This document shows, in pieces, positions 1 to 6,873 of a DNA stretch of 64,000 nucleotides. Positions within the stretch are counted from its first letter, which is position 1. Every line of letters starts with the position of its first letter. A program made the translations under genes and the position numbers. Source of the stretch: Xanthobacteraceae bacterium (GTDB lineage Bacteria; Pseudomonadota; Alphaproteobacteria; Rhizobiales; Xanthobacteraceae); the NCBI GenBank assembly GCA_031291475.1, contig JARLIY010000032.1:1-64000 (forward strand), given 5' to 3'. The notes under the pieces were generated by a model that was not told the DNA's origin, ran no database searches, and was given only the letters and a program-made list of their open reading frames with translations.

Positions 1-54
1 GACCTGGAAAACCGACTTCGCGATGTCGAGACCGATTGTCGTGATCGTTTGCAC
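1..54 (-). CDS. IS110-family transposase, N-terminal fragment (runs off the window)
   Basis: Read on the minus strand from a GTG at 54, the frame gives VQTITTIGLDIAKSVFQV, the characteristic start of IS110-family DEDD transposases (GLDIAK with the first catalytic Asp). A strong GGAGGAG ribosome site lies 6-8 bases upstream of the GTG. Only 18 codons are inside the window; the rest lies to the left. IS110 enzymes use a RuvC-like DEDD domain plus a serine-containing Tnp domain and are guided by a structured RNA made from the element end. Identification rests on this short but distinctive peptide. Confidence 0.8.
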   Translation of the reverse strand, partial: MQTITTIGLDIAKSVFQV

Positions 55-170
55 GACTTGGCTCCTCCGAATCGTGGGGCCTTATCAGCACCCACATTCA
101 TGGCACTCACGTGCCGGGTGGAGGAGCCGTCCACAGCATCAGAAGGAGACATGCCCCCACAATGCTAAGG
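1..170 (-). mobile_element. IS110-family element, non-coding end with possible bridge-RNA region
   Basis: The 110 or so bases upstream of the transposase GTG carry no gene and contain short hairpins, for example GGCAC-GTGA-GTGCC near 104-117 and a GTGGG/CCCAC pair around 75-95. In IS110-group elements the non-coding end beside the transposase start encodes the bridge RNA. The outer boundary of the element was not resolved; it is placed loosely before the terminator of the neighbouring gene. IS110 elements lack clear inverted repeats, so the edge cannot be seen from one end. Confidence 0.5.
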
Positions 171-190
171 GGGCGCCTTCCTCGGCGCCC
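171..190 (-). terminator. Hairpin after the DUF2182 gene
   Basis: A 7-bp GC stem (GGGCGCC/GGCGCCC) with a 6-base loop lies about 8 bases after the stop codon of the DUF2182 gene. Only a weak T stretch follows on the minus strand, so efficiency is uncertain. Confidence 0.45.
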
Positions 191-197
191 TCACCAC

Positions 198-1019
198 TCA
201 AAAGGGTTGCAGCTGCAGCAGAAGCCACGCGCCACCGACGACGAAGGCTATGCCGGCGAGGCGCGCGACGAGCCGGCCGAACGGCAGCACCTTTTCCACC
301 AGTACCAGAATTGCGAACGCGGCGATCCAGAGCAGATTCATAACGCCGCCGACAAACAGCAGCATCATGATCGCCCAGCAGCAGCCTATGCAGTAGAGGC
401 CGTGACGAAGGCCGAGCATCAGCGCGCCGCCGGCCTCGCGGCGGAAGCCGCCGTGGCGCATGATGAATGTAAGCGGCGCTTGGCAATATGACAGGCACGC
501 ATCCTTGAACGCTGTCCATTGATAGAGACCGGCCGCAATCAACACGATGCCGCCTAGAATGTTGCTCGCGCTCTCCATCATGGGAGTCAGCAACGCGGTG
601 CGCTGCAGCGTCCATTGGGCCGATGTCGCCGCCAGCGAGAAGCCCGTCCACGACAATAGATACCCGGCGGCAAACCATGCGCTCGCAGCGAACGGCTGGC
701 CGGCGCTCGCCGCCTGTCGGCCAACGCGGGCGTAGATAAGGATCATCGGCGCCGCCGAAGGCGTCATCATGCCGATCATCATCACGACCCACATAGCGAA
801 AACGTAACCGAACTCGATTGGCTGCCACGGGGCGCTTTCCGGCATCATCAGACCTTGCCCGGCTGGAATCATGCGAAAACCGGTCATGTCCATGCCGCCC
901 ATCCACATATCATTGGCGAGCCAGACGAGATCGGCCCAGGCAAGCACGGTGATGAGGGCAAGCGCAGCGACGACGATGGCACGGTCGCGCCGAAGCACCG
1001 CTTCGAGGGCGGTACTCAT
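198..1019 (-). CDS. DUF2182 integral membrane protein
   Basis: A 273-residue membrane protein of the DUF2182 family (often described as predicted metal-binding integral membrane protein). It shows about seven hydrophobic segments, a methionine-rich stretch after the first helix (DMWMGGMDM), the family-typical MWVVMMIGMMTPSAAP segment, and a GLYCIGCCWAIMMLL segment with paired cysteines. The ATG at 1019 is preferred because the open frame upstream is not membrane-like and overlaps the next gene. It lies 16 bp downstream of the DUF1326 gene, a pairing seen in other proteobacteria, so the two probably form one operon. Biochemical role is unknown; Met- and Cys-rich segments suggest metal handling. 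Confidence 0.85.
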   Translation of the reverse strand: MSTALEAVLRRDRAIVVAALALITVLAWADLVWLANDMWMGGMDMTGFRMIPAGQGLMMPESAPWQPIEFGYVFAMWVVMMIGMMTPSAAPMILIYARVGRQAASAGQPFAASAWFAAGYLLSWTGFSLAATSAQWTLQRTALLTPMMESASNILGGIVLIAAGLYQWTAFKDACLSYCQAPLTFIMRHGGFRREAGGALMLGLRHGLYCIGCCWAIMMLLFVGGVMNLLWIAAFAILVLVEKVLPFGRLVARLAGIAFVVGGAWLLLQLQPF

Positions 1020-1035
1020 GGTACTCAGCCGGCGA

Positions 1036-1671
1036 TCAATGCACGATGCCGCTCTGGCAAAGATTGACGTGCGCGAATTGCGCGTAGGAATCGGCGAGCT
1101 TGATCTGCATCGGACGCGACACCGTGGTCCATCCTCGCCCCATTTCGGCGAGCGTATACTCGAAGCCGTTGGGGATATCGATCCGGGCGCGATGCTCGGC
1201 GCCGGTGACCGGATTCTTGATGGGTTCACCGCGTCCCTCGGTAACGCCGCGCACGACCAACCGCCCTTTGCGGGCATCGATGTCCACGTCGAAATCTATG
1301 GGGGCAAAGATCGGCTCGTACATCTTCTCCAGGGTGGTGGAGAATACCTGGAAGATGGTGGCGCCGGGCTTGGTGTCTTGACCGCTGAGAATGCGCAACA
1401 GCGCGCCACGCTGCGCTTCGGTCGCACGCTCGTCGATGACGACCGCCGCTTCGCCCTTGCCTTCATGGATTGCTCCGGGCCAGCGAAAAATGCCGACAAA
1501 ACGCAGACCGTCGAGCCGCGTGTCGCCGTGATGGCCCTCATCGATCTGCATGCCGGCGACCGCTTGGCAGTTGCCGTGCGTCGGCCGCGCATTGAATTGG
1601 CACGGACACCCATAAGCACAGTTGCAGTTCACGAATTCTCTCGCCTTGATCGTCCATTTCACGTCGGTCAT
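1036..1671 (-). CDS. DUF1326 domain protein
   Basis: A soluble protein of 211 residues with the DUF1326 hallmark cysteine cluster near the N-terminus (VNCNCAYGCPCQF) and the family pattern GNCQA...IDEG followed by a beta-rich body. The start at 1671 (MTDVKW) is chosen because GGGAGG lies six bases upstream; the frame is open further but has no better start. It is first in a two-gene unit with the DUF2182 membrane protein. Function unknown; the CNC/CPC cluster resembles a metal or redox site. Confidence 0.85.
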   Translation of the reverse strand: MTDVKWTIKAREFVNCNCAYGCPCQFNARPTHGNCQAVAGMQIDEGHHGDTRLDGLRFVGIFRWPGAIHEGKGEAAVVIDERATEAQRGALLRILSGQDTKPGATIFQVFSTTLEKMYEPIFAPIDFDVDIDARKGRLVVRGVTEGRGEPIKNPVTGAEHRARIDIPNGFEYTLAEMGRGWTTVSRPMQIKLADSYAQFAHVNLCQSGIVH

Positions 1672-2054
1672 GTCGCCCTCCCGAATCGCACCTTGGAACA
1701 TCTCGCGGCCTAATATCAGCCCGGCGTTACACTTTAGCATGGAGTCGACACCATCGTCAGGGGCTTACTTTTGTGCGTGTCGCATGAATTGAACCGTTCC
1801 GCGTCAGAAGCCGCGCCGTAACACTGGCGTGCCTCCTTTAGTTCGGCCCCAACCTCGAACGGCTCATGATCTTGCCAAGCACGAATATCGATCTACAAGT
1901 GCGCCGCTTTCATGTCTGAATCGGGTCATTAGGCGACATGACCGGCTCAATTTGGAATGTCTGCTTTTATTACGAGCGGACATCAGCCGGGGCAGTAGCG
2001 GACGATTTGGAATGTTTCCATCGGAAAGCCGCTTACTAGCGGCGACAAAAAAAG
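1672..2054. other. Intergenic region with one dispersed repeat copy
   Basis: I see no convincing gene here. Around 1955-1987 there is a copy of the dispersed repeat with the signature TGTC(C/T)GCTTTT...GCGGACAT found at several other places in the window. The right end, a run of seven A (2047-2053), is the host flank of the left attachment site. Confidence 0.5.
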
Positions 2055-2078
2055 GTGCGGCCGGCTCCTGGGGAAGAG
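2055..2078 (+). repeat. att: attL, left 24-bp direct repeat of the integrated element
   Basis: A 24-bp sequence beginning GTGCGGCCGGCTCC and ending GGGGAAGAG is repeated perfectly at 21045-21068. Both copies follow a run of A residues. The integrase gene stops 41 bp inside this repeat, the usual position next to an att site. To the left is host sequence; the stem partner of the terminator is missing here and is found only at the right copy. Confidence 0.8.
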
Positions 2079-2118
2079 TGAGCCGCCCTGAGCAAATACA
2101 ATGCGATAGCCTCAACCA

Positions 2119-3174
2119 TCAACCGGCTCCCCGCGTTTTCCCCATCGTCGGCAGATCCTCGACGCGGTCCCATTCCTCGCGCGCCACGGCGTGGGCATAG
2201 CGTTCCGCGCTCCGGCGATCGCGCCAGTTCTTGGTCGCGACTAGGCCGATGGCGTCAAGGCCGCCGTAGCGCCGCATCCACGTCGCCCAGGTGTGCCGGA
2301 ACGTGTGGAACGTCACGAATTGCAGCCGGTTCGGCGGCTGTTTCCAGCCTTTCGGCCGGCGCACCGGACACGTCAGCCCGAGATAGGACAGCTTGGCGCG
2401 CACCAGCAGGTGCTTCAGGTAGCCGCCCTGGTGGAAGCGGAACACGCGGCGCCGCTCGTGGCTATCGAGCAGGGCAGCCAGCCGCGCGCGGATTTCATCC
2501 GACAAGCGGATATCGTTCGGCATCTGGCCCTTCTGCGGGCGGGCCCAGGCCGCGCTTTCCTCAAGCCGCACATCCTCGCGCTGGAGATTGAGCGCGCCGC
2601 CAATCCGCGGGCCGGTGTAGAGCAGGAAGGCAAGGAGGGTCGCGAACTCCACATCGATGCCTTCCGCCGCAGCGATGATGCCGAAGGCGTCCGCCGGCGT
2701 GAGCCAGTCGGTGAGCACGCGGCCCTTGGCGCCCTTCGGCCGGCGCAGCGCGATCGCGACGCCGGCGTGATGCAGGATCGCCGACACCGGCGTGTAGACA
2801 TAGGCATTGCGGGTGCCGGCGGTGACGTTCGGCTTGAGCGCGATCGCCGCCTCGTCGACGGCAGACTGGTCGATTTCCGAGAGCGGCGTTTCCTTGAAAT
2901 ACTTGATGAGCGCCGCGACGTAACGCGCGCTCTTGCCGGCTTCCATGTAGGCGATCGCGGCGCTCAAGAATGTCGGCTCCCCGTCACGAGGCGCAACTGG
3001 CTTGGGCGGGTATTCGCCGCGCTCGATTTGCCCTTCGAGCCGCTTGAGGATTTTACGAGCGAGGGATCGCCGGTTAGTGCGGCAGCTCGCATCAACAGCG
3101 ATTCCGAGGTAGCTCCCGCGGATATAGAGGTTCTTCGTTTTCTTGTTGCGGGAGGGGACGAGTTTGAGGGGCAT
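2119..3174 (-). CDS. int: Tyrosine recombinase (integrase)
   Basis: A 351-residue phage-type integrase that would cut and join the 24-bp att sites. The catalytic domain is clear: Arg190 in LLYTGPRIGG, the HxxR box at His290/Arg293 (FHTFRHTWATWM), and the nucleophile Tyr326 in RSAERYAHA, with Trp317 at the usual His/Trp position. Residues 66-165 look like the SAM-like core-binding domain. The start at 3174 (MPLKLVPSRNKK) is chosen because the N-terminus before it is not integrase-like. It is the last gene of the leftward operon and lies directly beside attL. Its 5' part overlaps the reading frame of the upstream excisionase-like gene. Confidence 0.92.
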   Translation of the reverse strand: MPLKLVPSRNKKTKNLYIRGSYLGIAVDASCRTNRRSLARKILKRLEGQIERGEYPPKPVAPRDGEPTFLSAAIAYMEAGKSARYVAALIKYFKETPLSEIDQSAVDEAAIALKPNVTAGTRNAYVYTPVSAILHHAGVAIALRRPKGAKGRVLTDWLTPADAFGIIAAAEGIDVEFATLLAFLLYTGPRIGGALNLQREDVRLEESAAWARPQKGQMPNDIRLSDEIRARLAALLDSHERRRVFRFHQGGYLKHLLVRAKLSYLGLTCPVRRPKGWKQPPNRLQFVTFHTFRHTWATWMRRYGGLDAIGLVATKNWRDRRSAERYAHAVAREEWDRVEDLPTMGKTRGAG

Positions 3175-3350
3175 GGCAGGGCCTCGATCAGTCGGTCGAG
3201 ATAGATCAGCTTCGCGCGGCTGGCGACGCGGTACAATGGTCGCCCTTCCGGGTCGACCTTGGTTTTCCGCAGGAAATCGTTGAGCCAACGTTCCGTCGGC
3301 TTCGACGGTAACGCCTCGCACGCTTGGCTGACCGTTAATAACGGGGTCAT
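2964..3350 (-). CDS. Excisionase-like small DNA-binding protein
   Basis: The first 60-65 residues (TVSQACEALPSKPTERWLND and following) have the look of a helix-turn-helix excisionase or AlpA-type protein, and the position between a primase and an integrase fits a directionality factor. The start codon overlaps the stop of the primase-helicase gene in an ATGA arrangement, which implies translational coupling. The frame remains open for 211 bp into the integrase gene, and that tail is low-complexity (Ser/Lys/Arg), so the functional protein may be mostly the N-terminal half, or the integrase start could lie further downstream. No homology search was done. Confidence 0.6.
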   Translation of the reverse strand: MTPLLTVSQACEALPSKPTERWLNDFLRKTKVDPEGRPLYRVASRAKLIYLDRLIEALPCPSNSSPPATRKRRTSISAGATSESLLMRAAALTGDPSLVKSSSGSKGKSSAANTRPSQLRLVTGSRHS

Positions 3351-5530
3351 TTAGTTTCCCCCGTGACGGCAGCAGCAGGCGGATTGATGATGATGTGGCG
3401 CTGGCCGCTGTGGCGGCGCTCCACCACAAAACCCTTGTTGCGCAAAAGCGGCGCGACGCGATCAATGCGGTTGCCGAGGCCCTGCGCGCTCAGTGGCCAA
3501 AGTTTCGATTTGCGGACGCCTTCATTCACCCTCACATTGAGCGCCGCCAACAATTCGGTCGCAGTGCCAGTCCATCCTTCGGGCTTTTCAGAGATAATAT
3601 AATCCCGGATTCCGACCGCGACGGCATCAGCCTCGAAAGACGTCTCGATCACGTCGCGCCGGTTCTCGCGGTAGACGTTGAGGAATTGACCCGCGTCCCA
3701 ACCAAGCGCCGGCTCAGCGGCGGTTATCCACTTCGCCAGATCGGCCATGCGTGGTGAGCGAACGAGCTTTACGGTATCGAGGTTGCGCAGTGCGCACGAC
3801 ACGGCGTCGAGCAGCGCGCCAAGAATGACCGGACGTTTCGCTTCGAATGCAGCTATCAGCTCGTCTTCGGGGTCGCGCGCCTCTTCGGTGATTGTCGCAA
3901 GATGAATCGTCACTGCACGGTCGGCCAGGTCGGCGCGGTCGGTAAGCGACGGGATGCCGTTGAGCACGATCGGCCGCGCTGCGTCGAAGATGCTTTCGCT
4001 TCGGTCGGTGTGGAGCATGCGGGTTGCGAAGCCGCTTCCTGTCGCCAACCGGCAAAGCGCATCGGCGAACCAAGCCGGCACGCTGGAGAGATTGTCGAAA
4101 ACTAGCGCCCACGAATTGCCGGCAGAAACCACGAGATCACGATCGTCTTTCGGCACCGCGCGAATGGGCGCAGCACTCGGGTCGACCAGCGCACGGATCA
4201 TGCGCGAGAACACTGACTTACCGGCGCCCTGTTCACCGTTGATCGCGAGCACCGGGTAGGGACCGCGGTCCCGAAGCGCTGCGACCAGCCACGCCACAAC
4301 CAACATGAAATCGTCGTCGGTGCGCACGTTGAGGAAGCCGCGCAACTCTTCGATCATCCCGCCTGATTCTGGCTCTGGCAGTGGACGCATCGAGGAAGAG
4401 CGCATCAGCTTGGCGGCGGGTTTTTCAACCACCGACCAGCCGTCGCCCGTGATCTCGACCGCGCGCCAGCGCGCGTCGCACAAATCTAGATACAAATTTT
4501 TGCCGTGGCGGCCCACGCGAATGAACGGCTCATATTGCGGCCCCTGGTTTACCGCGCGTGCTTCAAGGATCCTCACGCCATCTTCCAGCGCCTGGCCACC
4601 AATCGCGCCACCAGTCGCCTCGAAGAATTGCCCGCTCAGCCACATGCGGAATTCCCGCGACCGCACCGGCCAGTGCTCATGATGGGCAGTCGCGCCGAAG
4701 GTGGCGTAAGCCGTGCGGTCGGCGTCGTGCCAGAGTTCGCAACCATCCGTGATGCCGATCAGCGTGTCCCGCTGCGGTGTGCGCCGGCGGTCGCTGCCCT
4801 TGGGCTCGTCGCTTCGAGAGACGCCCTCGGCAAACTTCTGTTCAATCGGCTTGGCCGCAGCGATCAACTCTGCCGCCTGTCGCTCATCCCAACCGGCTAC
4901 CGCTGCGTCGGCCGCATCCCAGCCGCCGGCAACGCCTTCCGGCGGGGACACAATCACCACCGACAGCGCCCCAACGCCGGCGGAAAGTTTGGCGACTTGT
5001 CGCGCGTATTCGAGGCCGGCAAGGTCTGCATCGGGCCACACCGTCACAGCGCGGCCTCTGAGTGGTGACCAATCCGCCTTGGCCGCGCTCTTGCTGCCGT
5101 TCGGGCTTGTGACGGCTACAAAGCCCGGCAGGAGGCGCGTGGTTGCGTCGGCCGCCTTCTCCCCTTCGCACACCATCACGGGTGCGGAAGGCCGCTCAGC
5201 GAGTCCCCGGAGTCCATAGAGAGGCCTTTTGGACGGCCAGCTTTCCCATCGCCATTCGGTCTTGCCGCCCTTCGCAGGGCGCCAGAGTGTTAACGGGCGG
5301 AATTCCTTCTCGCCGCCGCCGGTATTGAACCGCAGCACATGGCCGAGCACGGCGCCGGCCGCGGCGGTGTATGTCCACGTCGCGCTCGGCTTCCCGAGCT
5401 TGAAATGCTCTGCCGGCGGAATTGGCGCATCGGGCGGCACCGGCACAACGATCGTCCAGGCTTTTTCTTTTCCCGGCCGCGGTGCCCTGGCGTCACCGCC
5501 GAGCGGCGCGAACGGATCAGGAGTGCTCAT
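3347..5530 (-). CDS. TOPRIM-ATPase primase/helicase
   Basis: A 727-residue replication protein. Residues 115-175 form a TOPRIM-like domain (CEGEKAAD near 121-128 and VWPDADLAG near 164-172, giving the acidic triad). Residues about 425-600 form a P-loop ATPase with Walker A GEQGAGKS near 433-440 and Walker B WALVFDN near 475-481. The C-terminus (about 640-710) looks like a winged-helix domain. This is the architecture of phage and plasmid primase-helicases of the DUF5906/DUF927-like type. It overlaps the preceding small primase piece by 14 bp and the following gene by 4 bp, so it sits inside a coupled operon. It likely replicates the element after excision. Confidence 0.85.
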   Translation of the reverse strand: MSTPDPFAPLGGDARAPRPGKEKAWTIVVPVPPDAPIPPAEHFKLGKPSATWTYTAAAGAVLGHVLRFNTGGGEKEFRPLTLWRPAKGGKTEWRWESWPSKRPLYGLRGLAERPSAPVMVCEGEKAADATTRLLPGFVAVTSPNGSKSAAKADWSPLRGRAVTVWPDADLAGLEYARQVAKLSAGVGALSVVIVSPPEGVAGGWDAADAAVAGWDERQAAELIAAAKPIEQKFAEGVSRSDEPKGSDRRRTPQRDTLIGITDGCELWHDADRTAYATFGATAHHEHWPVRSREFRMWLSGQFFEATGGAIGGQALEDGVRILEARAVNQGPQYEPFIRVGRHGKNLYLDLCDARWRAVEITGDGWSVVEKPAAKLMRSSSMRPLPEPESGGMIEELRGFLNVRTDDDFMLVVAWLVAALRDRGPYPVLAINGEQGAGKSVFSRMIRALVDPSAAPIRAVPKDDRDLVVSAGNSWALVFDNLSSVPAWFADALCRLATGSGFATRMLHTDRSESIFDAARPIVLNGIPSLTDRADLADRAVTIHLATITEEARDPEDELIAAFEAKRPVILGALLDAVSCALRNLDTVKLVRSPRMADLAKWITAAEPALGWDAGQFLNVYRENRRDVIETSFEADAVAVGIRDYIISEKPEGWTGTATELLAALNVRVNEGVRKSKLWPLSAQGLGNRIDRVAPLLRNKGFVVERRHSGQRHIIINPPAAAVTGETK

Positions 5531-5834
5531 ACGACTCGATCCCGATCATGTCCGCGACCTTAAGCGCCGCCTCGGCTTGCGACAGCTTGAACAGATAGGC
5601 GGCGAGCGACACGAGATCGCCGCCACGCTCGCCGGTGGCGAAGTCGCCCCACTTGCCGGTGGCGACGTTGACCTTGAACGATCCGCGGCGCCGATCGTCG
5701 CGCATAGGGTTTCGGCAGACCCATTCGGCGCCTTCCCGCCGCCCATCGGGCAGCCATCGGACCACGATTAGCCCGGCACGGCCGAGTGCTGCGTCGGCGA
5801 TCCGCCGAAACGCAATCTGTCGCTGTTCAGTCAC
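5517..5834 (-). CDS. Primase N-terminal (CHC2-like) domain as a separate protein
   Basis: A 105-residue protein whose second half (GKWGDFATGERGGDLVSLAA) matches the conserved segment that follows the zinc-binding domain of DnaG-like and phage primases (normally WxDFxTGxxGDxxxLxA). Upstream, the zinc ligands appear degenerate: a single Cys in EWVCRNP and no full CHC2 set. It starts from a GTG at 5834 that overlaps the previous stop (GTGACTGA), and ends 14 bp inside the primase-helicase gene. I infer that primase has been split into two coupled polypeptides. Alternative: a regulatory remnant of the zinc domain. Confidence 0.7.
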   Translation of the reverse strand: MTEQRQIAFRRIADAALGRAGLIVVRWLPDGRREGAEWVCRNPMRDDRRRGSFKVNVATGKWGDFATGERGGDLVSLAAYLFKLSQAEAALKVADMIGIESYEHS

Positions 5835-6018
5835 GGCTGCTGCCCGGCGCGGTCGATTGCGAATCAAACGCGGCGGACGCAGCCTCAAAAGACGAAAATG
5901 ATCCGATACGCTTGCCGCGCCGGTAGGCGACTGCGCTGCCGTCGTCGGCGACCTTGATGGTACCGATGCAGTCCTGCCCGTCATAAACGGAAAGCTCACG
6001 CTTGCGCGGCGATGCCAT
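5827..6018 (-). CDS. Hypothetical 63-aa protein of the replication operon
   Basis: A small protein starting MASPRKRELSVYDGQD with alternating hydrophobic residues suggesting a short beta-sheet followed by a helix (SFEAASAAFDSQ). It is overlapped by the HTH gene upstream (23 bp) and by the primase N-terminal gene downstream (8 bp), which supports translation. I do not recognise the family. The start at 6018 is chosen over in-frame upstream codons because the region before it is antisense-like to the HTH gene end. Confidence 0.55.
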   Translation of the reverse strand: MASPRKRELSVYDGQDCIGTIKVADDGSAVAYRRGKRIGSFSSFEAASAAFDSQSTAPGSSRD

Positions 6019-6490
6019 GACCAATATCCAAATCAGAACAACGTGTTTCAGTGGGTGTTTCCCGTGAGACAATGCCCCGCGACGACGCGGTGTAACCATC
6101 AGGGTGCACACCGACGAAGCCACACACCTTGATCATGTTCGCGACGCTCACCGGCTTGTTGGTCTCCACGCGGCAAACCGTCGAAGGCGAAACGCCGATG
6201 GCTTTAGCAGCGCTGCGTTGATTGAAGCGCAGCAATCCACGAGTGACGCGCAGTGCCGTTCCCAATAACCACCATTCGATATTCGGAGAGACGAATTTGC
6301 AGGGGCGGGGCGCGCCGTCGACCGGATTGAGGCCGACGGCGCCGCACAGCGCCAGATAGGCACCAGCGTTGATAGGTTTGCCGGCCCGCGCCAGGGCAAC
6401 TTGCCGCGGCGTTACGCCCGCGCGCACTGCCAGTTCCGTCACTGCGGATGATGATGCGGCTATGTGCAATATGTTTGCGAGGGTGCTCAT
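5996..6490 (-). CDS. XRE-like helix-turn-helix regulator
   Basis: A 164-residue protein with an HTH_3-type domain at about residues 85-135 (NQRSAAKAIGVSPSTVCRVE, recognition helix SPSTVCRVE) and a second helical N-terminal half (TELAVRAGVTPRQVALARAG) that looks like another, shorter HTH. The start overlaps the stop of the PC4-like gene in an ATGA. It is the only clear transcription-factor candidate of the integrase operon and may control lysogeny or excision. Function is inferred from the fold and position only. Confidence 0.75.
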   Translation of the reverse strand: MSTLANILHIAASSSAVTELAVRAGVTPRQVALARAGKPINAGAYLALCGAVGLNPVDGAPRPCKFVSPNIEWWLLGTALRVTRGLLRFNQRSAAKAIGVSPSTVCRVETNKPVSVANMIKVCGFVGVHPDGYTASSRGIVSRETPTETRCSDLDIGHGIAAQA

Positions 6491-6801
6491 TTGCCGCCCT
6501 CGTTATCGGCCTCGATCAGACGGCGCTCCCGCGCGATCGACAGCGCTTCGGCGACGGCTTTTGCAAGTTGCGGAAGATGTTTGGCGCCAAGCGCAATTCC
6601 TTGCTTGGTGGGACGCCATTCGCCGCTCTCAGTCTCAAACCACTTTCGACTGTTGATGAGCCAAACACCGTTGAAGAATTCGAGCGAGACGCGAAGTCGC
6701 TCATGTCGTTTGAGCGGCCATTCGGCGATTATCTCTGCATCGGTGCCGGATTTTTTCTGATCGCTATTGCGCTGAGGATCTTGCTGTGCCATTCCCTGCA
6801 T
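6487..6801 (-). CDS. PC4/Sub1-like single-stranded DNA-binding protein
   Basis: Residues about 36-85 match the transcriptional coactivator p15/PC4 pattern: RVSLEFFNGVWLINSRKWFE, then GEWRPTKQGIAL, then a terminal helix. PC4-like proteins in bacteria and phages bind single-stranded DNA as dimers. It is the first gene of the coupled replication operon, consistent with a role in replication or in promoter opening. Start could be 6801 or the second Met at 6792; neither has a strong ribosome site. It ends in an ATGA overlap with the HTH gene. Confidence 0.75.
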   Translation of the reverse strand: MQGMAQQDPQRNSDQKKSGTDAEIIAEWPLKRHERLRVSLEFFNGVWLINSRKWFETESGEWRPTKQGIALGAKHLPQLAKAVAEALSIARERRLIEADNEGGK

Positions 6802-6816
6802 TGTGATTTAGCCTTT

Positions 6817-6847
6817 TGGCCGGCCACCGCGCGCCGGCCATTTTTTT
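6817..6847 (+). terminator. Strong hairpin with T7 tract, oriented against the operon
   Basis: An 8-bp perfect stem TGGCCGGC/GCCGGCCA with an 8-base loop is followed on the plus strand by seven T. On the minus strand, the direction of the flanking genes, only AAAAGG follows the stem. As a Rho-independent terminator it would therefore stop rightward transcripts, although no rightward gene ends here. Confidence 0.6.
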
Positions 6848-6873
6848 GTTATGACGATTTGTGCGGTGGAGTC

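Noticed and set aside
2055-2078. A tRNA gene as the integration target
   Set aside because: No cloverleaf or T-loop sequence was found near either repeat copy; the target is a terminator hairpin.
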